Positions 30,201-37,352 of a stretch of DNA of 64,000 bases are shown in pieces. The notes beneath the pieces are model-generated. The model saw only the letters and a list, made by a program, of their open reading frames with translations, was not told the DNA's origin and searched no databases. Position 1 is the stretch's first letter; every line of letters starts with the position of its first letter. The position numbers were made by a program, and so were the translations under genes. Source of the stretch: JBDTVS01 sp040007095 (GTDB taxonomy: Bacteria > Acidobacteriota > Vicinamibacteria > Vicinamibacterales > CAVVIG01). Location of the stretch: the NCBI GenBank assembly GCA_040007095.1, contig JBDTVS010000162.1, positions 51,525-115,524 of the forward strand, given 5' to 3'.

Positions 30201-33200
30201 GCGGGAGTTCCGGCTGCACGGGCGTGGGGCGGATCCGCACGGTGATGTCGCGCCCGGACGCGCTCCGAACCTCGATCGCCTCGCCGCGCCACAGCCGGCG
30301 CACGATTTCGAGATCCCTGAACACGGTCTCGTGGCGGTCCTCGTAACGCTCCGGACACATCACGAAGTCGTCCGGGTTCCAACCCGCGGCGAACGACACA
30401 CCGACGCGTCCGTTCGAGATGTTGTCGAGCAGCGCCCAGTCCTCCGCCACCCGCAGCGGATGGTGGAGCGGCAGGACGAGGCTGCCTGCCATCAGTCGCA
30501 CGCGCCGCGTCTCTCTGGCCAGGGCCGCCAGCAACACGCTGGGATTGGGGTAGAGGCCGCCGAAGTCCGTGTAGTGGCGCTCGGGCGTCCACACGCTCGA
30601 AAATCCGTGGCGGTCCGCGAACCGGGAGGCTTCGATGAGCAACTGGTAGCTGTCGCGCCGATCGGGCGTCTCGCTGCCGTTGAAGAACATCAGACCAAAC
30701 TGCGGCACCTTGCGCGGCCCGGGTCCCGCAACGGCGCCCAGTACCGGGGCCGGCGATGAGCTCGCCAGCTTCGTGACCGATGACGTCGCGATCAGGCTCC
30801 ACTGGCGCGGCCGCGCCGATGCGGCCTCGGCGCCCGCGTCCTCCGCACCCGCGACCGGAGGTTGCGGTGCGTGTGCGCGACGCTGCCACGCGTGGACCTC
30901 GCAGATCGCGCGGTCGTCGCCGCCGGGCACGAGCATCACCTGCAGCCGCAGCTCGTTGTCGACTTGAATCGCGGCGGCCGTCAGGAACCGGAGATCGCGA
31001 ACCTCGGCGTCCGCGCCGCCCCAGCAGGCGTGCGCCGCCGATGCCACGAGGTCAATCACGGCGCTGGCCGGCAGCTCGGCGACGCCATCGACGAGGTACC
31101 CGGACCACGAGTCCGCGTCGGCCGCGGTGCGATCGATCTCCCACACTCGAGTGCCCGGCAGCGCAGCCACATCCGGCAGCCGGCGACCGAGTCGGCGCTC
31201 GAGCGGATTGACTGCGACCACGGACGTGTCCCCGCCGCGATCGTCGCGGCGAACGGCACGCCCGGGCGTGACCCAGTACCGCTGCCGCTGGAACGGATAC
31301 GAGGGCAGCGACACGCGCCGACCGCCGGGGTGAATCGCGGTCCAGTCGAGCGACGCTCCGGCCATGAAGACGCGAGCCACCGCCTGACGCAGGCTCGTGC
31401 GCTCGTCCTGCCCGTTCCTGACGTCGATCGACGACACGGTACGAGAGGCACCGTCCTGCCAGACTTGAGCGGCCAGCCGCGCCAACACCGGCTTGGGACC
31501 GATTTCAACCGCGTGCGTGATGCCGTCGCGCTCGAGCCATCGCAGGCCGTCGGCAAAACGCACCGTCGACGAGACGTGCCGCACCCAGTAATCGGTGGTC
31601 GCCATCGCTTCGCCGGGTGCGCCCGTCAGGTTCGAGATCACGGGGATCCGCGGCGGCTTGAGCGCGATGGTGCTCACCACCTCGGCGAAGGCGTCGAGCA
31701 TCGGGTCCATCAGCGGCGAGTGGAACGCGTGTGACACGGTGAGGCGCCGGTACGCGAGTCCCGCGCGATCGAGACGGACCTCGAGCTCGTCGAGCGAGCG
31801 GCGCTCGCCGGACACGACGACTTCAGCCTCCGCATTCACGGCAGCAATCGCCACCCGGGGCAGGTCGGCGAGATGCGGTGTCACGGCAGCGAGGTCCGCG
31901 AGGACGGCCGTCATGGCGCCGCGCTCGGGCAGCGCCTGCATCAGCCGCCCCCGCTCGGCGACCAGCCGAATGCCGTCTTCCGGCTCGAACACGCCGGCGA
32001 CGCACGCCGCCACGTACTCCCCGATGCTGTGGCCGAGCAGAGCGGTCCACCGGATGCCCCACCGCTGCCACAGCTGCGACAGCGCGAACTCGTATGCGAA
32101 CAGCGCGGGCTGCGTCCATTCGGTCTCGTCGATCGGAGAGAGGACGCCCGGTCGAGGGTCGAGGATCTGACGCAGCGACATGTCCCGCGCCCGGCGCAAC
32201 GCGGCGTCGCAGCGATCGAACGCCTCCCGGAACACCGGCTCCTCGTCATACAGCGACCTGCCCATACCGCTGTACTGCGACCCCTGCCCCGCGAAGAGCG
32301 CGACGAGCCGGGGCGGGCGGGACGCATCGGCGGTCTGTGCGGTCGCGAACTGCCGCGCCACATCCTCACTGCACGTGCCGACGAAGGCGACGCGATGTGC
32401 GAAGTGCTGACGGCCCACCGCGGCGGTGAAGGTGATGTCGGCGAAGTCGTCGTCGGTGCCGGCCAGATGCCGTTGATACCGCTGGAGCAACGCCGTAAGC
32501 GCCGCGGGTGACTGTGCGGAGACAGGCAGCACCAACGAGGGCGCTGTGGCGGTGGCGCCATTGGATCGCCCGGCGGATCGCCCGGCGGATCGAACGGCGG
32601 ATCGAACGACCGGCGTCTCGGCACGTGGTTCCTGCGAGGGTGCCCTACCGAGGATGACGTGCGCGTTGGTGCCGGTAAAGCCGAAAGAACTGACGCCCGC
32701 GCAGCACGCCGTGGGGCTCGGCCACGGCTGGCGGGCCGAGGTCACGTCGATGGCGAGGCGGTCCCACGCGACGAACGGGTTCAGCCGGCGGAGGTGAAGC
32801 GTCGCGGGAATCTCGTCGTGTTGGAGCACCAGGATGGCCTTGACGAGGCCCGCAATCCCGGCCGCTGCTTCGAGGTGGCCGATATTCGTCTTGACCGATC
32901 CGATCGCCAACCGATGTGGTGATCCGGCAAAGACCGCGGCGAGCGCACCCACCTCGATCGGATCGCCCAACGACGTCCCGGTGCCATGAGTCTCGACGTA
33001 TCCCACGTCTGACGGCTGACACGAGGCGGCGGCGAGCGCGCGTCGAATCACGCGTTCCTGCGCCGGCCCGTTTGGCGCCGTGAACCCGTTGCTGCGGCCG
33101 TCCTGGTTGACGGCGCTCCCGCGAATCACCGCATGGATTCGATCCCCCGCGGCCACGGCGTCGGCGAGGCGCTTGATCGCAATTACCCCGCATCCTTCCG

Positions 33201-36039
33201 ACCGGACATATCCGTCCGCCGATGCGTCGAACGCCTTGCACCGGCCGTCGGGCGCCATCATGCCGGCCTTCGAGAACGTGACCGACAGGTCCGGCGCGAG
33301 CAGAAGGTTCACGCCGCCGGCGAGCGCCAGATCGCACTCCCGCGACTGCAGGCTCCGGCACGCCAGGTGCACCGCGACGAGCGACGACGAACACGCGGTG
33401 TCCACGGCGAGGCTGGGTCCCTGGAGGCCGAGCAGGTACGACAGTCGTCCAGCCGCCGCGCTGAACGCGTTGCCCGTGCCCTCGTAAATCTGCGTGCGCG
33501 CGCGGTCCTCCGCGCTGCGCTGGAGCGTCGCATAGTCGTTCGTGCTGATACCGACGAACACGCCCGTGTCGCTGCCGGCCAGGCTTGAGGGCGCCAGCGC
33601 CGCATCCTCGAGCGCCTCCCAGGCCACCTCGAGCAGGATCCGCTGCTGCGGATCCATCGCGACCGCTTCGCGCGGTGAGAGACCGAAGAACTGCGGGTCG
33701 AAGCCATCGACGTCGTCGACGAACCCGCCGAACCGGGTGTTGGCGGTCCCGGGAGTCGACGGGTCCGCGTCGTACGAGGCGGAACAGTCCCACCGGTCTG
33801 CCGGCACCTCCCGGATCGCATCGACGCCGTCTCGGAGAAGCTTCCAGAACGAGGGCAGATCGCTCACTCTTCCCGGGAACCGGCATCCGATGCCGACGAT
33901 CGCGAACGCGTCCTGCGCAGTTGCGCTCGGCTGTACCGGCGAGACGCTCGTCGCCGGCGCCTCGCCCGAGAGATGCCGGCACAGTGCGTCGATCGTCGGG
34001 TGGTCGTAGAGCAGCGTGGGCGACACCTCGCGTGACAGCCACGCGCCGAGCTCGCGGGAAATTTCGACGACGAGCATCGAGTCGAGCCCGAAGCTCGAAA
34101 ACGATACGGTCGTGTCGATCTCGTGGCGACGCAACCCGGTGCGTGCCGCGATCGCGTCGACGATCCAGCGCCGCAAGTCATCGCCCGCGATGGCGGCCGT
34201 CGCAGCGACGGGCCGGGTGACGACGACGGCGCCGGCAGTCGGTACCGTCCAGGTGCCCGCGATTTCGAGAGCGTTGCGCTCGAAGCGCGCACGACACTCT
34301 CCGTGCTGCACCTTGCCGCTCGAGGTCTTGGGCAGACCGAACGGCGGCAGTAACGCCACCGTGTGTACTTGCAGTTCGAACTCTTCGGCGACGGCGCGCA
34401 CGACCGCCTGCCCGACCTCGGCCACGTCGAGATTGCGCAGCGCCCCGCGCTGGATCTCCTGCGCGATGATGAGCCGGCTCGATCCATCCCGTTCGGTCAC
34501 GAACGCCGCGCACCCATTCGGCTGAAGCGCCGCGTGCGCACCCCCGGCCGCGCGCTCGAGGTCCTGCGGGTAGTAGTTGCGTCCGCGGATGATGATCACG
34601 TCCTTCAGACGGCCGGTGACGAAGACCTCGCCGTCTTGAACGAATCCCAGATCGCCGGTCCGCAGGAACGGCCCCTCGCCCGTGTCGGATACGTGCGCGC
34701 CGAAAGCCTGCGCGGTCAGGTCTGGCTGGTTCCAGTAGCCGCGGGCCACGTGAGGCCCCGCCAGCCAGATCTCTCCCACTTCGTCGTCGGTGCACCGCCG
34801 CCCGCTGCGCGGATCGACAATCCGAAGCGTCTGATCCGGCACGGAACGTCCGCAGCTGACCAGGACCCGCGTGGCCGCGTCGGAAGCGAGTGGGACTGCG
34901 ATTGGGACGACTCGGTCGCGGGCGAGCGCATCGCGGTCGACGGCGAGCGAACGTGGCGCCACACCCTTCGTCCACGCGGTCGCCATCAGCGTCGTTTCGG
35001 CCATCCCGTAGGTGGGATACAGCACCTCGCGGCGCAACCCACAGGCGGCAAACGCGGTCGCGAAGCGATCGAGAACAGTCGCGTCGATCGGTTCGGATCC
35101 GTTGTAGGCGAGCTCGAGGCAACTGAGGTCGAGGCCTTCGCGTTGCTCGGGAGAGATGCTGCGCACGGCAAGGTCATAGGCGAAGTTCGGGCCGCCCGTG
35201 ACGCGGCCGCGATAGGAAGAGATCGCCTGCAACCATCGCCGCGGCTTCTGCAGAAATGCGGCCGGCGCCATCAGGATGACCCGGCTGTTGAGATACAGCG
35301 GCTGCAGGAGATTCCCGATGAGCCCCATGTCGTGGAATGGGGGCAGCCACGAGACCGAGATGGACTCGGCATCCAGGCCGAACGCCCGCTGGATCACACG
35401 CATGTTGGCCATGATGTTGGCGTGAGACACGATCACGCCCTTCGGCTGGCCCGTGGATCCGGACGTGTATTGCAGAAAGGCCGGTGCGTCTGGTTCGGGA
35501 CGCGCAAGCTCCCGGCCGTCGGCGGAAGGCAGCGTCGCTTCGTCCGTGCACGTCAACCCCCATACACCGACGTTGGATCGTGTCGAGAGCCAGGCCCCGA
35601 TCTTCCGCTCGAGATCCGCGACCGTGAGCACGAACCGGGCGTCGGCGTCGCGCAGGATGGCGTCGATTCGCGGCAGATGCCGCGGATTGCGCGGCGGATA
35701 CGCGGGCACGGCGACGACGCGGGCGTACAGGCAGCCGAGCAACGCCGCGAGGAACTCGGGACCGGAGGGGTACAGCAGCAGCGCGCGATCGCCGGGCCGC
35801 GCGCCCGCGCTTTCGAGTCTCACCGCAATCCGCCGTGCCAGCCGGTCCAGGTCGCCGAACGTCAGCTCGTGGTCGACCCGCTCACCGTCGGCCAGATACG
35901 TCAGGAACAGTCGACCGGGATCGCGGAGGGCGTGTGCACCGAGCACCTCCACCAGACTGCCAAAGGCCGATGCGGACACTGCGTGCCGAACGTCGGACGA
36001 ACCTTCGCCACTCAGCTCAGGCAAGGGGCCCTGCCACAT
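27205..36039 (-). CDS. FAAL-ACP loading unit plus PKS module 1: KS-AT-DH(split, dead)-MOX-KR-ACP
   Basis: About 2944 residues from ATG 36039 (MWQGPLPELSGE). The fatty acyl-AMP ligase (about 20-585) has YTSGSTGQPKG, LPPFHDMGLIG and IIRGRNYYPQD and should activate a fatty acid for the adjoining ACP (FGLDSM). Module 1 has a KS (DTACSSS, ETHGTGTSLGD, KTNIGHL), an AT (AGQGSQ, GHSIGE, HAFHSPLM; malonyl type), then half of a DH, a MupA/Atu3671-type monooxygenase (about 1778-2116), the second DH half, a KR (TGGLGALG; SSISAVWG; PLYAAANHFLD) and an ACP (MGMDSITAL). In the DH the motif HxxxGxxxxP reads YLVDGVAELP (His to Tyr1648), and the catalytic Asp is Glu2207, so it is surely inactive. The frame is open to 36336, but those extra 99 codons are encoded by repeats and look like no FAAL. 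It is the first gene of the operon. Confidence 0.92.
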   Translation of the reverse strand: MWQGPLPELSGEGSSDVRHAVSASAFGSLVEVLGAHALRDPGRLFLTYLADGERVDHELTFGDLDRLARRIAVRLESAGARPGDRALLLYPSGPEFLAALLGCLYARVVAVPAYPPRNPRHLPRIDAILRDADARFVLTVADLERKIGAWLSTRSNVGVWGLTCTDEATLPSADGRELARPEPDAPAFLQYTSGSTGQPKGVIVSHANIMANMRVIQRAFGLDAESISVSWLPPFHDMGLIGNLLQPLYLNSRVILMAPAAFLQKPRRWLQAISSYRGRVTGGPNFAYDLAVRSISPEQREGLDLSCLELAYNGSEPIDATVLDRFATAFAACGLRREVLYPTYGMAETTLMATAWTKGVAPRSLAVDRDALARDRVVPIAVPLASDAATRVLVSCGRSVPDQTLRIVDPRSGRRCTDDEVGEIWLAGPHVARGYWNQPDLTAQAFGAHVSDTGEGPFLRTGDLGFVQDGEVFVTGRLKDVIIIRGRNYYPQDLERAAGGAHAALQPNGCAAFVTERDGSSRLIIAQEIQRGALRNLDVAEVGQAVVRAVAEEFELQVHTVALLPPFGLPKTSSGKVQHGECRARFERNALEIAGTWTVPTAGAVVVTRPVAATAAIAGDDLRRWIVDAIAARTGLRRHEIDTTVSFSSFGLDSMLVVEISRELGAWLSREVSPTLLYDHPTIDALCRHLSGEAPATSVSPVQPSATAQDAFAIVGIGCRFPGRVSDLPSFWKLLRDGVDAIREVPADRWDCSASYDADPSTPGTANTRFGGFVDDVDGFDPQFFGLSPREAVAMDPQQRILLEVAWEALEDAALAPSSLAGSDTGVFVGISTNDYATLQRSAEDRARTQIYEGTGNAFSAAAGRLSYLLGLQGPSLAVDTACSSSLVAVHLACRSLQSRECDLALAGGVNLLLAPDLSVTFSKAGMMAPDGRCKAFDASADGYVRSEGCGVIAIKRLADAVAAGDRIHAVIRGSAVNQDGRSNGFTAPNGPAQERVIRRALAAASCQPSDVGYVETHGTGTSLGDPIEVGALAAVFAGSPHRLAIGSVKTNIGHLEAAAGIAGLVKAILVLQHDEIPATLHLRRLNPFVAWDRLAIDVTSARQPWPSPTACCAGVSSFGFTGTNAHVILGRAPSQEPRAETPVVRSAVRSAGRSAGRSNGATATAPSLVLPVSAQSPAALTALLQRYQRHLAGTDDDFADITFTAAVGRQHFAHRVAFVGTCSEDVARQFATAQTADASRPPRLVALFAGQGSQYSGMGRSLYDEEPVFREAFDRCDAALRRARDMSLRQILDPRPGVLSPIDETEWTQPALFAYEFALSQLWQRWGIRWTALLGHSIGEYVAACVAGVFEPEDGIRLVAERGRLMQALPERGAMTAVLADLAAVTPHLADLPRVAIAAVNAEAEVVVSGERRSLDELEVRLDRAGLAYRRLTVSHAFHSPLMDPMLDAFAEVVSTIALKPPRIPVISNLTGAPGEAMATTDYWVRHVSSTVRFADGLRWLERDGITHAVEIGPKPVLARLAAQVWQDGASRTVSSIDVRNGQDERTSLRQAVARVFMAGASLDWTAIHPGGRRVSLPSYPFQRQRYWVTPGRAVRRDDRGGDTSVVAVNPLERRLGRRLPDVAALPGTRVWEIDRTAADADSWSGYLVDGVAELPASAVIDLVASAAHACWGGADAEVRDLRFLTAAAIQVDNELRLQVMLVPGGDDRAICEVHAWQRRAHAPQPPVAGAEDAGAEAASARPRQWSLIATSSVTKLASSSPAPVLGAVAGPGPRKVPQFGLMFFNGSETPDRRDSYQLLIEASRFADRHGFSSVWTPERHYTDFGGLYPNPSVLLAALARETRRVRLMAGSLVLPLHHPLRVAEDWALLDNISNGRVGVSFAAGWNPDDFVMCPERYEDRHETVFRDLEIVRRLWRGEAIEVRSASGRDITVRIRPTPVQPELPLWVTAAGNPRTFERAGEVGANLLTHLLDQDIAELTGKIALYREARARAGHDPSTGCVSLMVHTFLGADLDRVREQTREPYCEYIKANIGLLKGLAFSRGGDLDVAALAPRDLDEFVGFIFERFFSTRALLGTPDSCEDLAVSLASAGADEIACLIDFGPPRDAVLGSLPYLAALQQRFAPDRRLSSTVASSPSAITPASVRQRCREEVPGSAFYQRLAARGIEFGAEKRGIDRIWRRDREALARLTDRVASSGAITAAGLEAALHAFIAALPADAFERAVDAVFVPVDLGHLTVFRPGATAAWSHASIDADDEQLHEVSGIARLLDDRGETVAELRGVRVRRRAGAARASAREEMLASWLHEVRWIEAPAEGPSDDAAGHAHWILLADEGGVATALAERLSRAGDTVTMVRAGVVDPLDPAVFARILHVEAGVPPSGLVHLWSLNAADGDSLTADALRQAETFGCAALVHVVQALTAAGLACPVWVVTNRAQRTGEEAAAGAVSMAQAPVWGLGRVVALEHPECWGGLIDLDSAGGAVELAAQTIVAELRRRDDEDQVAYRQGRRFVPRLERSQALPRLAPRCDPDATYLITGGLGALGRRVAHWLVRHGARHLVLTGLHALPDRGDWTNASLTTSVREKIAGIQSLEGQGAEITVASGDVSERDHMVALFQAIHAAERPLRGIVHLAGLPENQALSEVSYADGRRVLAPKVEGAFHVHELSLGDPLEFFVSFSSISAVWGSRGQPLYAAANHFLDALHAWRSSRGLPSTCINWGPWSEGGMVSPDGLRALSKIGVLPIDPADATDLIGRLLATGTGSRVVAQIDWTVFTDLFESRGRRPLLAFMRQAGSGNATPVSTAMRLALEAMSDEDRKSHLTRYVQQEVGAVLGWTRGEAPDPRAGFFEMGMDSITALELKNRLQTALGLTLRATVVFNHSRIETLTEFLLRELGFSAAGAVQIPDPADDTNALDDATVLELLDRQLASIDASTGDTTTSVGR
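32563..32610 (-). repeat. 12-bp tandem repeat (x4) in the KS-AT linker of module 1
   Basis: Four units of ggatcg[cc/aa]cg[g/a]c follow one another, two identical and two with small changes. They encode an Arg-Ser-Ala/Gly repeat in the flexible linker between KS and AT. The unit length keeps the reading frame. Confidence 0.8.
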
Positions 36040-36133
36040 GTTTCGGAAAAAACACAACAGCCCATCGGCGCGTTCGAAACCATTCCTGGCTCCACCGTGG
36101 GCCGTCAGAGAACCGATCACGAAAAGGAACCTT

Positions 36134-36162
36134 ATTGTGCGCGAGCGCATCTGGAATCGCAA
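36134..36162 (-). promoter_or_regulatory. Candidate sigma-70 promoter of the PKS-NRPS operon
   Basis: On the minus strand a TTGCGA (36162-36157) is followed after 17 bp by CACAAT (36139-36134); each matches the consensus at four of six bases. Transcription would start near 36127, giving a leader of about 88 bases before the ATG at 36039. The 15-bp direct repeats lie directly upstream of the -35 element, as expected for an activator site. No convincing Shine-Dalgarno sequence precedes the ATG. Confidence 0.3.
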
Positions 36163-36164
36163 GG

Positions 36165-36209
36165 TCGAAGTCCCGCGTATCGAAGTCCCGCGTATCGAGA
36201 TCCCGCGGG
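36165..36209. repeat. 15-bp direct repeats (two perfect, one imperfect) upstream of the PKS operon
   Basis: The unit tcgaagtcccgcgta occurs at 36165-36179 and 36180-36194, and a diverged copy (tcgagatcccgcggg) at 36195-36209. The block starts two bases upstream of the candidate -35 of the PKS promoter. It could be an operator for a regulator, or simply part of the repetitive element next to it. Confidence 0.7.
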
Positions 36210-36221
36210 CTCGGCAAGTCG

Positions 36222-36313
36222 TTTCGCAATGACGATGACGTATTCGGACGTCGAAGCGCCCGGATCGCAAGGCGGGATGCATCGGCGCCCGATACGTTGG
36301 CGTCATTGCGAAA
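36222..36313. repeat. REP-like inverted repeat with 13-bp perfect arms
   Basis: The arm tttcgcaatgacg (36222-36234) is the exact reverse complement of cgtcattgcgaaa (36301-36313), with 66 bp between. The arm resembles the short intergenic palindromes built on GTCATTGCGA that occur in many bacterial genomes. It may be a non-autonomous repetitive element; no coding sequence fits inside. The rest of the 36040-36442 gap contains the direct repeats, the two candidate promoters and no gene. Confidence 0.6.
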
Positions 36314-36342
36314 GGGAGTAATGGAGTACTTACCAAGCGCGG

Positions 36343-36371
36343 TTGCGGGGCTCAAGGGACGTGTGTATACT
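36343..36371 (+). promoter_or_regulatory. Candidate promoter of the DUF697-like gene
   Basis: TTGCGG (36343-36348), a 17-bp spacer and TATACT (36366-36371; five of six consensus bases) form a plausible sigma-70 promoter facing right, leaving a leader of roughly 65 bases before the ATG at 36443. Confidence 0.4.
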
Positions 36372-36442
36372 CCTCGCTGTCCAGCTACAAATGTTTTCTC
36401 GAACAATGAAGAATGCTGCTTTCTCCAAGAGCGGAGGTCATG

Positions 36443-36952
36443 ATGAGTAGTCGTGCAGAGGGCGCTCAGCGTCTGGTAAATCGACACGCGCTGTATTCGG
36501 CGGCAGCCGGGCTCGTGCCGGTGCCCCTGGTGGATCTGGCGGCGACCACGGGCATCCAGATCAAGATGCTCAAGGAGCTTTCCGAGTATTACGGCATTCC
36601 CTTCCAGGCCGACCGCGGGAAGTCGATCGTCGGCGCCCTCATTGGCGGTATCGTGCCCACCAGGCTCGCATACGGCCTCGGTGGTAGCTTGATCAAGGCG
36701 TTGCCGGTTGTCGGACAGTTGCTCGGCATGGTCACGGCGCCGGCCTTCGCCAGCGCGTCGACCTACGCGATCGGCAAAGTGTTCATGTCGCACTTCGACT
36801 CGGGCGGCACCTTGCTGGATTTCGATCCCGACAAGATGCGGCAGCATTTCGTGGCGGAGTACGAGGCGGCAACCAAGGCAGGCGTGACGACGCCACCCCC
36901 GGTCGCAGAAGTTGTGACCGGCCGCGTCGGCAAGGCGGCCGCGTCGGCGTAA
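36443..36952 (+). CDS. DUF697-like membrane-associated protein
   Basis: About 169 residues. The start at 36443 (MSSRAEGAQRL) has GGAGG five bases upstream; an ATG three bases earlier is too close to it. The segment YSAAAGLVPVPLVDLAATTG followed by IQIKMLKELSEYYGI is typical of DUF697 proteins, which often accompany small GTPases. Two Gly/Ala-rich hydrophobic stretches (SIVGALIGGIVPTRLAYGLG and LPVVGQLLGMVTAPAFASAS) suggest membrane hairpins. The cellular role is unknown. It is transcribed away from the PKS operon and may have no part in it. The 3' end lies in a 32-bp direct repeat that recurs downstream of the stop. Confidence 0.75.
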   Translation: MSSRAEGAQRLVNRHALYSAAAGLVPVPLVDLAATTGIQIKMLKELSEYYGIPFQADRGKSIVGALIGGIVPTRLAYGLGGSLIKALPVVGQLLGMVTAPAFASASTYAIGKVFMSHFDSGGTLLDFDPDKMRQHFVAEYEAATKAGVTTPPPVAEVVTGRVGKAAASA

Positions 36953-37013
36953 CCGGCAGGTTAGTCGGCAAGGTCGGCAAGGTCGGCGTAATCGGCAGGT
37001 TAGGCGGCAAGGT
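36943..37013. repeat. 32-bp imperfect direct repeat over the DUF697 gene 3' end
   Basis: gtcggcgtaaccggcaggtt plus the next twelve bases (from 36943) is repeated with two mismatches from 36982. The first copy contains the last codons and the TAA of the DUF697-like gene. It looks like a local duplication; no terminator-like hairpin is apparent. Confidence 0.65.
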
Positions 37014-37045
37014 AGTCGGCCGGGACGGCACATGCACCTGGGCAC

Positions 37046-37216
37046 ATGCACCTGATAGTCATCTACTTTTTGTGTTGCCTCCTGATGGCTTTCGCCGGGC
37101 GCAATCGCCGGATCGGATCGGTCGGCTACTTCCTCGTCGCGCTGATTCTGACACCGATTCTCACGGCGCTGATCCTCCTCATTTCGGCACCCCGTCGCCG
37201 GGCCCTGCACCGTTGA
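37046..37216 (+). CDS. Small two-helix membrane protein (56 aa)
   Basis: ATG 37046 opens a 56-residue frame, MHLIVIYFLCCLLMAFAGRN at the N-terminus, then a short basic loop (RRIGS) and a second hydrophobic segment (VGYFLVALILTPILTALILL), ending in RRRALHR. The two predicted membrane helices and the basic tail resemble small integral membrane proteins of unknown role. No clear Shine-Dalgarno is seen, so expression is uncertain. It sits between the DUF697-like gene and the binding-protein gene. Confidence 0.5.
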   Translation: MHLIVIYFLCCLLMAFAGRNRRIGSVGYFLVALILTPILTALILLISAPRRRALHR

Positions 37217-37265
37217 AGCCGGTGGGCGCTTGGCGACGGGGTTCTTTTCCGTAGTCGGTGATGGT

Positions 37266-37287
37266 GGGCCGGCCGCAGTGCCGGCCC
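37266..37287. other. GC-rich hairpin, 8-bp stem
   Basis: gggccggc (37266-37273), a six-base loop and gccggccc (37280-37287) form a perfect stem in the gap before the binding-protein gene. No T-run follows, so an intrinsic terminator is not well supported. Confidence 0.4.
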
Positions 37288-37352
37288 CCCGGTCGCGGAC
37301 CGCGGCCGGCCCGTACGCGCGTTCTGCCATCATCGCGAGATTAGTCTCGACC

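Noticed and set aside
36040..36336. 99-codon N-terminal extension of the FAAL-PKS frame to 36336
   Set aside because: It is encoded by the 15-bp repeats and the inverted repeat, is Arg-rich and has no similarity to FAAL starts; ATG 36039 fits the family.
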